A stretch of DNA of 34,697 nucleotides, from positions 1 through 34,697 of IMG/VR virus record IMGVR_UViG_3300044972_000193; one strand, given 5' to 3'. The position numbers and the translations under genes were made by a program. This DNA comes from a virus. Shown one piece after another: positions 20,806 through 28,715 of the stretch (position 1 is its first letter; the number at the start of each line of letters is the position of its first letter). The notes under the pieces were generated by a model that saw nothing but the letters and a program-made list of their open reading frames with translations, ran no database searches and was not told the origin of the DNA.

Positions 20806-21066
20806 TTATTTACCACGTCCGAACCATAACTTAAACCATTCATCTGTACCTGGTTTAATACCCTGCTCTCGTTGTATTTGTCCTTTATTACTACCTACAA
20901 CAGGTTGTTTTAGTGTAGCATTGTATTCTGCAAGACGAGCTTGTCCGCCTAATCCGCCCATTATACTAGTTGCCTTTAAGGCATGTATAGGATCATCTGC
21001 GGCTAGGAACGCATCATCTCCACTATCCTGTGGAACATCATTTACGGTTATTCTGTATTGCTTCAT
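20806..21066 (-). CDS. Hypothetical small protein, 86 aa
   Basis: A frame from a TTG at 21072 exists, but the ATG at 21064-21066 gives MKQYRITVNDVPQ and is the more usual start; neither has a strong ribosome binding site. The N-terminal half looks like a small beta-grasp or processing-type domain (ITVNDVPQDSGDDAF, HALKATSIMGG). The C-terminus TDEWFKLWFGRG resembles the end of the pol-beta-like protein upstream in the block (SQEWFRFL), so the two may share a short terminal element. It overlaps the end of the nucleotidyltransferase gene by about 29 bases. Function unknown. Confidence 0.6.
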   Translation of the reverse strand: MKQYRITVNDVPQDSGDDAFLAADDPIHALKATSIMGGLGGQARLAEYNATLKQPVVGSNKGQIQREQGIKPGTDEWFKLWFGRGK

Positions 21067-22003
21067 TGACAATAATCTTATTGATTAGAGCGTCCATGAT
21101 ATTCTCAACACCTTCGCTGACTTTAACACAGTTATTAACCCTAGTGTCGCCCTTCATCTTAGTGCCTTGCTTTCTGTAGCCTTTCCAGCAACTAGGATCT
21201 AACCGTTGTTTTTCTTCGTCAGTTTTTTCATCTTTTTTGGGCTCAGGTGGCTTAGGAGGATTTAGTAATTCTCGAGCACGTTGTTGACTAGCGGCAGTGC
21301 GTCCATATGGGCTTTTCTTAAATGTAATTTCTGCTACAGTTTTGGCTTTCTTTGGTTTAGGAGCATTCATTGCGGTCATACGCTCTTTAGCCTTCATCAT
21401 TAAATCACGAACTTCGTCATCACTGACCTGTGGATTCATAGCATCACGCCATACTTGGAATTGTTCTTGTTCGGATTTACTAGGATCCATTAATACTGCC
21501 CGCATAGGAGTAGCACGTGGTCCCTCTTGATCCTTGCTAGGATCGCTGGTTTCTTGACGACTGATAACGTCTAACTTATCAAATGTATACGGAACGTTGC
21601 CTGCTTTGTCTGGCTTGCCGTTGTAGTTCTTTAGGTATTGAAATGCCTTAACTTGATCAGCACCTAGTACAATGGTAGCACTGGTATAACCTTGACGATT
21701 TAAATCTGATAAAACTCTGGTTAAGTCTGGAATCTCATCTGTGGCAGTTTGGAAAATATGACCTTGTTCTGGAAATACTTTTTTGTAGATGGCTAACTTT
21801 TCGTCTGGAGTAATAGGATCATCTTTGCCTACTGTGCGGCTAACAACAAAGTAAGGATCAGCACTTAGCTGATTTGCATGAGTGATAACACTACTGGCTA
21901 ACATCATGTGACCCTTGTGTCCCATGCCTCTGCCCCAACCAACAACTGCGGCCTTGCCTTCTCCAGTTCTTGCTAGTGCTTCAAAAATATTTCTTAAAAA
22001 CAT
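21038..22003 (-). CDS. HxGH-type nucleotidylyltransferase
   Basis: A 321-aa protein whose N-terminal half is a Rossmann-like nucleotidylyltransferase domain: AAVVGWGRGMGHKGHMML with HxGH at residues 29-32, later TIVLGADQV, and a GPRATPMRAVL segment resembling the second conserved site of the superfamily. Members transfer NMP from NTPs to phosphorylated substrates (NMNAT, CCT, PPAT and others); the substrate is not predictable. The C-terminal third is a Lys/Pro-rich tail (PPKPPEPKKDEKTDEEK) and a basic domain with KGDTRVNNCVKV. The start at 22001-22003 was preferred over 22039 because an AAGGA site precedes it and it lies one base after the upstream stop. The N-terminus MFLRNIFEAL contains an IFE site like the head-targeting leaders described for its neighbours. 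Confidence 0.75.
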   Translation of the reverse strand: MFLRNIFEALARTGEGKAAVVGWGRGMGHKGHMMLASSVITHANQLSADPYFVVSRTVGKDDPITPDEKLAIYKKVFPEQGHIFQTATDEIPDLTRVLSDLNRQGYTSATIVLGADQVKAFQYLKNYNGKPDKAGNVPYTFDKLDVISRQETSDPSKDQEGPRATPMRAVLMDPSKSEQEQFQVWRDAMNPQVSDDEVRDLMMKAKERMTAMNAPKPKKAKTVAEITFKKSPYGRTAASQQRARELLNPPKPPEPKKDEKTDEEKQRLDPSCWKGYRKQGTKMKGDTRVNNCVKVSEGVENIMDALINKIIVNEAIQNNRK

Positions 22004-22004
22004 A

Positions 22005-23144
22005 TTAGTCTTTCCTTGGTGCCCAGTTTGCTTGGTCAATTGCTTTTACAAATTGTCCAGGTAGGTCACGTTTAAATGGTGTGCCTGGGTGTGCTTGTAC
22101 ATAACCTTCTGGCTTAGTTTGTCTAATACCACCGTGTGTACCTGCACTTAATTTATTAATCAATTGTAGTTTTTCTCTGCTTAACAAATCTACACTGTGT
22201 AATACAGCGTTTAATCCGGTTTGATCTGCAAGAATCTTTTGTGCTTGACCTGCACTTACATTAGCAGTGACCCAGTCTTGGAACTTGTCCTTAACACCCG
22301 GTGTGCGTAAGTTTTGGTTATAGAATTTGTAAAGGATGTCACCTGGTTTGCTCAATCCTGGTTTGGGTGCAAGGAACGCATCAATAGCGGCAGCATTAGC
22401 AGTGATATACTGTTCGGCTGCCTTTAATCCTTTGTCTTCTACACCTGGCGCTTTTTCAACATAGGTTGTACCTTGTACAATAACATCGGGTGTGCTTAAT
22501 GCTTCTGCATTTGGATAGCGTCCTTCCTCACTACTACCTAGTGCGTCATAGAAGCCTGTGACGGCGACCATAACTTTGGCAGTCTTAATACGCTTGCCTA
22601 AATCACTGGCTACTGGAATGTGGAAGGCTGTGATGTTAGGAGTAAAATCGTATTCTTGTGTTTGTGGATTTAACTGTGCAGGCTTACTTGGATAGAATAA
22701 TAATCCACCTTCTACGTAACCTTTTTCTGGACTTACTTTTTCAAAGTAGGGCCAAAGATCCATCATCTCTTGTGCAAATGCTTGACGCTGTGGCATCTGT
22801 TCCGGAGTTGCTTTACCTGTGCCTAGCACAAAGTTTTTAATATCTTCAGGGCTATACATTGCTGTAGGAACGCCCGGGCTAACTTCACTCTTACCACGCT
22901 TAAGATATTCCCAAGCGTTTTTCGGAATCATTGAGAAGCGACCTTGTTCATCCTTGCCCCAATACATAACAGGGCTACCGTCCCATTTTAATTCAATGGT
23001 ACTGCCTTGTGACCCCATGCTCTGTAATCTTTCAACAGCATGTAGTCCACCTGTGCTACCGTTAGTAAACACCAAGTCTTCAATGTGCTGATACTTGCGA
23101 CCTATTGCGGCTGCGGCTTCTATGATTAATTCGCGTATCTTCAT
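22005..23144 (-). CDS. Nucleic acid ligase-like nucleotidyltransferase (KxDG), 379 aa
   Basis: The region IELKWDGSPVMYW contains K53-W-D55-G56, the covalent-nucleotide motif I of DNA/RNA ligases and mRNA capping enzymes. The segment GYVEGGLLFYPS further on resembles motif IV, and a VMVAVTGFYDAL strand follows. A related family of unknown function is, to my memory, frequent in T4-like marine phages (DUF6267-like; the name should be checked). No classical OB domain is obvious; the C-terminal 150 residues are helical. The N-terminus MKIRELIIEAAAA has an IIE site like the T4 head-targeting leader. Its start overlaps the pol-beta-like gene by four bases. Ligation, repair or capping of a nucleic acid end is the likely chemistry; the substrate is unknown. 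Confidence 0.68.
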   Translation of the reverse strand: MKIRELIIEAAAAIGRKYQHIEDLVFTNGSTGGLHAVERLQSMGSQGSTIELKWDGSPVMYWGKDEQGRFSMIPKNAWEYLKRGKSEVSPGVPTAMYSPEDIKNFVLGTGKATPEQMPQRQAFAQEMMDLWPYFEKVSPEKGYVEGGLLFYPSKPAQLNPQTQEYDFTPNITAFHIPVASDLGKRIKTAKVMVAVTGFYDALGSSEEGRYPNAEALSTPDVIVQGTTYVEKAPGVEDKGLKAAEQYITANAAAIDAFLAPKPGLSKPGDILYKFYNQNLRTPGVKDKFQDWVTANVSAGQAQKILADQTGLNAVLHSVDLLSREKLQLINKLSAGTHGGIRQTKPEGYVQAHPGTPFKRDLPGQFVKAIDQANWAPRKD

Positions 23145-23872
23145 AGGATGTGATCAATTAGGAATCTAAACCATTCTTGACTACCTTCTTTAAGGTCAGC
23201 GCCTGGAAAGTATTTGTCTCTAATAGCAACATACTTTTCAGGATATGGTTTAAGTGCGGCTAATACTCTTTGTGGATTGCCCATGTCTGCGGCTGTAGCA
23301 GTTGGTCCAATAATGATTTTAGCAATCTCATCCTTGTTATTAGTAACTAATTCTTTTGTTGTACGATCAACAAGTCCTTTGTATGGACTCATCATAACAC
23401 TATCGTGACCTTCAACTTTACTTAGGTTAGCCAAGTCAGCCCACATGCCGTGAAGTGTACCACCTTTCATCTGTGGATCACTGTAGTCGTGTGTATGAAG
23501 TGGTTGAGCAGCGGCAGCATTTTCTACAGCCATTAGGTCAACTTGTACTACATCTTGTGTACTACCAATTGGAATACCTACGTGAATACTAACACCTGTA
23601 CGTGCGGCGAACAGGCCTTTGCTCTTAAAATAATCTTCTAAGGCTTTTCGACTTAGTTTTAATTCTTTAGCAGGGAAAGCCTTCATTAGTTCGCTGGCAT
23701 CTATTAGTGCATCAATGTCACTGCTGACTTCTTTGTGTCCTGCTGAACCGATAGGATATAAATTTAGTCCTTGTGGAAGAATCTTTTTTAGGTTGGCCAT
23801 TACTAAAGGAAAATTTGCCTTTTGTAATTCAATTGCACCTGGTACTACGTTTCCGCCTTCATTTAATTGCAT
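23141..23872 (-). CDS. Pol-beta-superfamily nucleotidyltransferase, 243 aa
   Basis: The signature GSAGHKEVSSDIDALID (42-58) gives G42-S43 and the metal-binding pair D52-x-D54, and VQVDLMAV supplies the third aspartate D112. This is the pattern of the pol-beta nucleotidyltransferase superfamily (nucleotide-adding enzymes, CCA enzymes, MNT-like toxins or antitoxins). The rest (LHTHDYSDPQMKGGTLHGMW and a helical C-terminus) is not recognised. The start reads MQLNEGGNV, containing an LNE site. The gene overlaps the next by four bases and is part of a five-gene run with two other nucleotidyl-transfer folds, which suggests a shared pathway. The substrate is unknown. Confidence 0.75.
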   Translation of the reverse strand: MQLNEGGNVVPGAIELQKANFPLVMANLKKILPQGLNLYPIGSAGHKEVSSDIDALIDASELMKAFPAKELKLSRKALEDYFKSKGLFAARTGVSIHVGIPIGSTQDVVQVDLMAVENAAAAQPLHTHDYSDPQMKGGTLHGMWADLANLSKVEGHDSVMMSPYKGLVDRTTKELVTNNKDEIAKIIIGPTATAADMGNPQRVLAALKPYPEKYVAIRDKYFPGADLKEGSQEWFRFLIDHIL

Positions 23873-23876
23873 GTTA

Positions 23877-24230
23877 TTACCCTAACTTATACTTGTCTGC
23901 TTGAATGTCGTCATACAAATGATCGTGAATTCTTTGGCAAAGACTTTCTCTAACTTCTTTAGAAAATACTTTACCTAACTTGCCCGTCATCTTTTTATCT
24001 TGATAATACTCTTTACATCCCTTTTCAACCATGGGCATGTATAATTCTAGGACCATTGATGGACTGCACTCTTTTAAACTCTTTAACTTTTTAGCAATAG
24101 GAAAGAAATAGTCTTTGTGTAGTTTATCGTGGTCAAGAATGTACCAGAATAAATCATCTTCAAATCTTGGATCATCCTTGTTCTTTTTCTGAGGATCAGT
24201 GGGCTTGTTAAAAAATTCTAGTAGTTTCAT
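23877..24230 (-). CDS. Hypothetical protein, 117 aa
   Basis: A helical protein with many Lys, Asp and Tyr; two cysteines (LKECSPS, GCKEYY) and a third in SLCQRIHDHLYDD. No family recognised. The N-terminus MKLLEFFNKP again begins with the short Lys/Leu/Glu pattern of its neighbours. It is the first gene of the five-gene accessory-enzyme run, five bases upstream of the pol-beta-like gene. Function unknown. Confidence 0.65.
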   Translation of the reverse strand: MKLLEFFNKPTDPQKKNKDDPRFEDDLFWYILDHDKLHKDYFFPIAKKLKSLKECSPSMVLELYMPMVEKGCKEYYQDKKMTGKLGKVFSKEVRESLCQRIHDHLYDDIQADKYKLG

Positions 24231-24236
24231 AAAATA

Positions 24237-24629
24237 TTAATGATTGTATTGGATTGATGTAACAGCGCCTTCTTCAATCTGTATGTGTCCCCGGACCCAT
24301 ACAAAGTTACCTGTGAAGTTAGAAAGATCGACATTAGATTGTGTTCTATTGTCGAATTCTGTGTATCTTACATCTGTATTTGATACTGTAAACCAGTCTG
24401 CTGATACTGGCTCTGATGCTAGAGTAGCCTGCATAGTAACAGTCCCAATGAAGTATCGAGTAGTGTTATATGCTACTGTATGGAATCCATCACTTCCACC
24501 GAAGTATCCGTCTCCTTTAACTTGGTCGCTGATAAAGGTTTGAACAGTTCCAGTTCCTGTGTAATTTACAAGAACCGTAGCGGTACCGCTTGTGGTATGA
24601 AAAATGAGATTTTGACTGAGTGCTGGCAT
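24237..24629 (-). CDS. Probable virion structural protein, 130 aa
   Basis: A Thr/Ser/Gly/Val-rich sequence with alternating polar and hydrophobic residues throughout (TTSGTATVLVNYTGTG, YFIGTVTMQATLASEP, NFTGNFVWVRGHIQI) and few Lys, typical of all-beta phage head-decoration or tail proteins. No catalytic motif. I recall similar short beta proteins annotated as structural in T4-like marine phages, but cannot confirm this one. It lies 10 bases after the 228-aa gene. A structural call is by composition. Confidence 0.6.
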   Translation of the reverse strand: MPALSQNLIFHTTSGTATVLVNYTGTGTVQTFISDQVKGDGYFGGSDGFHTVAYNTTRYFIGTVTMQATLASEPVSADWFTVSNTDVRYTEFDNRTQSNVDLSNFTGNFVWVRGHIQIEEGAVTSIQYNH

Positions 24630-24639
24630 AATACGTTAT

Positions 24640-25326
24640 TTATGCCACTAATGCGTTCTCCCGCAAGATGAACTCTTCGGTCTTTTTAACGTATCCGCTA
24701 AGGTATAATCCTACCATACTCAACATTTTATCGTCTATAACATACATAAACGGGTCTTGTGCGTAGTGTCGTTGACTCATAAGCCAGCGTCTACTAGTTT
24801 CACTTATTACTATGCTGTGTCCGTATTTGTCTGCCCAGGTTAAAAATGCTGATCTTTTATCTGGAGAGAATTTACTCTTAAAAAATACTCTATACTTGTA
24901 CATATCCTTGGGATAGGTGTCGCATAGAATCTTCTTATGCCCATTACTTAATAAAAATTCAAGTTCTTCTTGAGTTGTAGGACCACTAATTTTCCTAATC
25001 CATTGATCAAGGGCATCATCAATTTCTTCAAGAACACCAACATCCCTGCAGAACAAGTTAAAGTGACTATTTTCAACTCTAATCTGTATATCTTCTTTTC
25101 TATCTAAAAATGGCTCTACAGCATCAATAAATGATAAAAACTTTTTAGCATCTAAGATTCTAGTATCATACGGATTAAAGCGTATGCCTTTGCCTGTTTC
25201 ACACCACTGTCTGCAAAGACCTACGCCACTATGAACTACCCTAGAAGCACCCGCTTGGATGCATTCTACTTTGTAGGGCCATTTATTAAAGAATAGCTTA
25301 CTGGACTTCAGCTTTTTGATTATCAT
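24640..25326 (-). CDS. Hypothetical protein, 228 aa
   Basis: No family recognised. The protein is alpha/beta and basic, with landmarks FFNKWPYKVECIQAGASRVV, two adjacent cysteines region LCRQWCETG, an acidic helix DVGVLEEIDDALDQWI, and a C-terminal half resembling a small repeat of the first in length. Its start overlaps the ClpA-like gene by 29 bases, so it is translated from the dnaJ-clpA mRNA and may be an adaptor or substrate of that ATPase; this is inferred from the overlap alone. Confidence 0.65.
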   Translation of the reverse strand: MIIKKLKSSKLFFNKWPYKVECIQAGASRVVHSGVGLCRQWCETGKGIRFNPYDTRILDAKKFLSFIDAVEPFLDRKEDIQIRVENSHFNLFCRDVGVLEEIDDALDQWIRKISGPTTQEELEFLLSNGHKKILCDTYPKDMYKYRVFFKSKFSPDKRSAFLTWADKYGHSIVISETSRRWLMSQRHYAQDPFMYVIDDKMLSMVGLYLSGYVKKTEEFILRENALVA

Positions 25327-27580
25327 CTACGACCTTTGCTTTTTCAATGGGCATTACATCGACTACATGAAGTTTAAGGTTATCGTTTTCAACACTAACT
25401 TCAACAACTCCACCGTTGGTTAACTTACCAAACAAGATTTCTTTACTCAGTGGCTTCTTGATGTATTCGTCAATGGTACGTTGTAGTGGACGAGCACCCA
25501 TTTTGCTGTTAAAGCCTTTGGCAATTAGATACTCGACTGCTTCTGTATTGGGCTTGACATGGATATTCTTATCTTTGACCAGTGCATTAAGTTCATCAAT
25601 AAACTTCTTAACAACTTTGATCATGTTAACTTGATCCAACTTACCGAACTTGATAGTACCATCTAATCGATTACGGAATTCAGGAGCAAAAAACTTGTTA
25701 ACAGCATCCTTGGGATCACTGTCACGTTCTAAACTACCAAAGCCTACACTGTTCTTTTCAGCATCTGCGGCACCTAAATTAGAGGTCATAATGATAATAG
25801 CGTTACGTCCGTCAGCTTTCTTACCATTGCTGCCAGTAATAAAGCCGTTATCCATCAACTGCAACATAACAGTTAGAACATCTGGATGGGCTTTTTCAAC
25901 TTCGTCTAACAACAAGATACAGTTGGGGTGTTCTTGTAGATTAGTAATTAACTGACCTGCATTGTCATCGAAGCCAACGTACCCTGGAGGAGCACCGATG
26001 AACTTGGCAACACTATGTTTTTCTTGGAATTCACTCATATCAAAGCGTACAAGTTTAACACCCATATTAGAAGCAAGTTGTTTAGCAACTTCAGTCTTAC
26101 CTACACCTGTAGGACCGACAAACAAGAAACTACCTACGGGCTTGTTAACTGCTTTGAGGCCTGCTTGTGCAATAAACACTTTGTCTAACAAACTTTCAAT
26201 GGCACTTTCTTGTCCAAAGACTTTGCTACGTAGATTCTTTTCAAGGCTAGCAAGATTAACACCCTCTTTAGAATTAATTTGTTCTAAAGGCAAATTAGCA
26301 ATCTTTGCTACTTCGAACAAAATCTCATCGTGGTCAACAACACCGTTTTCTTCGTCTTTGACTTTAAAACGAGCACAGGCACAGTCAATTAAGTCAATGG
26401 CCTTATCGGGTAATTTCTTATCACTCATATACTTTACTGAGTAAGTTACTGAATCGATGATAGCTTGATTGGTGATCTTAACACCGTGATGTTTTTCGTA
26501 ATACTTTTTAAGACCTTTAAGTATCTTAATAGCAGTTGCTTCATTAGGCTCATCAACTGTAACACGTTGGAATCTACGCATCAACGCACGATCCTTTTCA
26601 AAGTGCTTGCGGAATTCTTCCCATGTAGTACTTGCAATAACTTTTAATGTACCCTTGCTTAGTGCAGGCTTTAGCATATTAGCCATGTCATTACTACCAC
26701 CACTGACTGCACCAGCTCCATTCATCATGTGTGCTTCGTCGATAAAGATAATGCTCTTACCTTTCTTTTCAATGGCTCCGAGAACTGCTTTAAGCCGTTC
26801 TTCAAAGTCGCCACGGTACTTACTACCGGCAAGCATGGCACTGATATCTAAATTGTAAACAGTGTGATCTTGAATAAACTTAGGTACAGTACCTTCTACA
26901 ATCTTACGTGCTAGGCCTTCTGCAATGGCAGTTTTACCTACACCTGGATCACCGATCAACATAACGTTGGCTTTATTTCTACGAGCCAATACTAGTTGCA
27001 TTTCTTCGAGTTCTTTTTCACGGCCAATAACAGGATCAATCTTTTTAGCTCTGGCCTTGGCTGTTAAGTTAGTGCAGAACTGATTAATCATACGTTCTGT
27101 TTGAAGATTTTTTCCCTGTAATTCACGTGGCTCGTCTGCTTCTTCTTTGACAGCTTCTTTTTGTATAAAGCTCAAAAACTTGTCTTTGTCTATGTTGGCT
27201 TTTCTAATGAAATAGTTTGCATAACTTTTCTTTTCAGCAAACATACTGATAAAACAATCAATAGGTTCGATAACTTGTCTACCTGAGAATAGGACATGAG
27301 TAAATGCACGATTTAAAACCTTATCCACTGTATTAGTTTTTTTAGGTCTATCTATGTTTGTATTAACAATTTCTTTTAAATCTTCTTGAATAAATTTTGT
27401 TACATCTTTAGTCAATGATTTAACATCCGCACCAAAACTTGTTAGTAGTTTTGCAAATGGTTCGTTGGTAACTAGACTGTGTAAAAAGTGTTCGAGTGTG
27501 ACATATTCGTGATTATGTTCATTGGCTAGGTTAACAGCAGATTCAAAAATTTGTTCTAGGTCTTTATTCGGTTGTAGCAT
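25298..27580 (-). CDS. clpA: ClpA-like AAA+ unfoldase, 760 aa
   Basis: A two-ATPase Hsp100 protein, almost the length of E. coli ClpA (758). An N-terminal Clp_N repeat domain (1-150) is followed by NBD1 with GDPGVGKT (210-217) and IIFIDE (277-282), then NBD2 with GPTGVGKT (489-496) and ILLLDE (555-560). There is no ClpB-type coiled-coil middle domain. At the place of ClpA's IGL loop, which docks on ClpP, the protein has SVGFGS (VGF at 612-614), so it could still engage host ClpP; no clpP is in the window. It lies 21 bases downstream of dnaJ without an obvious promoter, so the two are one operon. A role in degrading or remodelling host proteins is likely. Confidence 0.9.
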   Translation of the reverse strand: MLQPNKDLEQIFESAVNLANEHNHEYVTLEHFLHSLVTNEPFAKLLTSFGADVKSLTKDVTKFIQEDLKEIVNTNIDRPKKTNTVDKVLNRAFTHVLFSGRQVIEPIDCFISMFAEKKSYANYFIRKANIDKDKFLSFIQKEAVKEEADEPRELQGKNLQTERMINQFCTNLTAKARAKKIDPVIGREKELEEMQLVLARRNKANVMLIGDPGVGKTAIAEGLARKIVEGTVPKFIQDHTVYNLDISAMLAGSKYRGDFEERLKAVLGAIEKKGKSIIFIDEAHMMNGAGAVSGGSNDMANMLKPALSKGTLKVIASTTWEEFRKHFEKDRALMRRFQRVTVDEPNEATAIKILKGLKKYYEKHHGVKITNQAIIDSVTYSVKYMSDKKLPDKAIDLIDCACARFKVKDEENGVVDHDEILFEVAKIANLPLEQINSKEGVNLASLEKNLRSKVFGQESAIESLLDKVFIAQAGLKAVNKPVGSFLFVGPTGVGKTEVAKQLASNMGVKLVRFDMSEFQEKHSVAKFIGAPPGYVGFDDNAGQLITNLQEHPNCILLLDEVEKAHPDVLTVMLQLMDNGFITGSNGKKADGRNAIIIMTSNLGAADAEKNSVGFGSLERDSDPKDAVNKFFAPEFRNRLDGTIKFGKLDQVNMIKVVKKFIDELNALVKDKNIHVKPNTEAVEYLIAKGFNSKMGARPLQRTIDEYIKKPLSKEILFGKLTNGGVVEVSVENDNLKLHVVDVMPIEKAKVVDDNQKAEVQ

Positions 27581-27601
27581 TAAGTTTTCCTTCTTTAATA
27601 T

Positions 27602-28438
27602 TTAAGAAATTAATTGTTTAACAAGATCTTTTTGTTGTTGATTTAGATCAGTTGGTATGGTTATGTTGATTTCTAAAAGAAGTCGTCCTTTCATTCTTGG
27701 ATCAGCCATATATGGCATTCCGTATCCTTGTACTGCTAATGTCTGTCCTGGTTGTGTGCCTGGAGCAACATTAACTTCTAGGGTCTTTCCATCTAAGGTA
27801 TCAAACTTAACAGTTTTACCTAGTATAGCATCAAAGCAACTAACAGTCAACGTTCTTAACAAATCATCACCTTGCCTTTGATAGATATGATGTGGTTGAA
27901 TATTAATTGTTAAATGTATGTCCCCTCTAGGTGCATTGTTATATGTATCGTCACCCATTCCGGCAAGACGTAATACCGTACCATCTCTAACCCCCGGAGG
28001 AATTTTAACTTCCAACACTTGTTCAAGTCCACTAGGTAATCCTACATTGGCCATCAAGTTTTTGCCAAGACAGGCTTCCTCGAGTGTAATAGTAGTTTGT
28101 AAATTTAAATTACGATTTCTTTGTGGTTGTCTAAAACCTTGACCAAAGAACGGATTACCACCTTGGCCAAATGCTTGGGCAAAGAAATTTTCAAACCCTG
28201 GCGGAACGCCTCCATCAAAATGGAATCCACCACCTCCAAATTGTGGCTGGGGATTATCGTATTGTTGTCGTTTTTCTGGATCGCTTAGTGTAGCGTAAGC
28301 AGCCTGCACTTCTTGAAATGTAGCAGTATCTCCACCTCTATCTGGATGGTGTTGTGCAGCCATTCTTCGAAATGCTTGTTTAATCTCGTCTTGGTTGGCG
28401 CCTCTGTGTACGCCCAATGTATTGTAATAGTCTGTCAT
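27602..28438 (-). CDS. DnaJ/CbpA-like J-domain co-chaperone, 278 aa
   Basis: A class II J-protein. The J domain (1-68) has HPD at 31-33, the motif that stimulates DnaK. A Gly/Phe-rich linker follows (about 70-110), and then two beta-sandwich substrate-binding domains ending near a short dimerisation helix. The four CxxCxGxG zinc repeats of DnaJ are absent, as in CbpA (306 aa). It should direct host DnaK to phage-selected substrates. The gene opens the dnaJ-clpA operon and has a perfect sigma70 promoter whose -10 region lies inside a 13-base inverted repeat, so it may be repressed or may share its signals with the terminator of the upstream gene. Confidence 0.9.
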   Translation of the reverse strand: MTDYYNTLGVHRGANQDEIKQAFRRMAAQHHPDRGGDTATFQEVQAAYATLSDPEKRQQYDNPQPQFGGGGFHFDGGVPPGFENFFAQAFGQGGNPFFGQGFRQPQRNRNLNLQTTITLEEACLGKNLMANVGLPSGLEQVLEVKIPPGVRDGTVLRLAGMGDDTYNNAPRGDIHLTINIQPHHIYQRQGDDLLRTLTVSCFDAILGKTVKFDTLDGKTLEVNVAPGTQPGQTLAVQGYGMPYMADPRMKGRLLLEINITIPTDLNQQQKDLVKQLIS

Positions 28439-28445
28439 AATAGAA

Positions 28446-28476
28446 AAAAGGTATAGTAAATTATACTATACCTTTT
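28446..28476 (-). terminator. Perfect 13-base inverted repeat: terminator of 28493 gene and/or operator
   Basis: The arms AAAAGGTATAGTA (28446-28458) and TACTATACCTTTT (28464-28476) are perfect complements around a five-base loop. On the minus strand six T residues follow, so it can end transcripts of the 69-aa gene at 28493. It also covers the -10 box and start site of the dnaJ promoter, so it could serve as an operator. The stem is A/T-rich, which weakens the terminator reading. Confidence 0.65.
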
Positions 28477-28488
28477 GGACAATGTCAA
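28460..28488 (-). promoter_or_regulatory. Perfect sigma70 promoter of the dnaJ-clpA operon
   Basis: The minus strand has TTGACA (28483-28488), 17 bases, TATAAT (28460-28465), about 20 bases before the dnaJ ATG. The -10 box lies within the 13-base inverted repeat. It is one of four promoters in the window with both hexamers exact. Confidence 0.86.
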
Positions 28489-28492
28489 GAAA

Positions 28493-28702
28493 TTATTTCT
28501 TCGCTGGAGGAACTTCCGTACCTTCTAGCTTTTTATGTACTTTAATTTTCTTACATTCTTGGACAGGCTTACCATCTTTACCGTTGACAACCTTTCCAGC
28601 TTTGTCTACTTTGTCTTTGCAAACTTCTTTCATTTCTCCGCCTGCAAGTGCCGGACTGGATAATACTAAACATAGACCTGCTACAAATATAACATTTTTC
28701 AT
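28493..28702 (-). CDS. Small secreted protein, 69 aa
   Basis: A typical Sec signal peptide opens the protein: MKNVIFVAGLCLVLSSPALA, with likely cleavage after ALA at residue 20. The mature part of about 49 residues is Lys-rich and has two cysteines (KEVCKDKV and QECKKIKV) that could form a disulphide in the periplasm, and a Pro-rich end. It lies just downstream of the holin-like gene, at the end of the lysis region. A periplasmic role in lysis or superinfection exclusion is possible; no family recognised. Confidence 0.7.
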   Translation of the reverse strand: MKNVIFVAGLCLVLSSPALAGGEMKEVCKDKVDKAGKVVNGKDGKPVQECKKIKVHKKLEGTEVPPAKK

Positions 28703-28715
28703 TTTATTTTTCCTT

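Noticed and set aside
22004-22039. Longer start for the HxGH nucleotidyltransferase
   Set aside because: The 12 extra residues would lie within the upstream gene, while the ATG at 22003 has an AAGGA site in the right place.
24637-24644. CATAAATA before the putative structural gene at 24629
   Set aside because: One mismatch to the late box, and the start would fall at the ATG with no leader. Not convincing alone.
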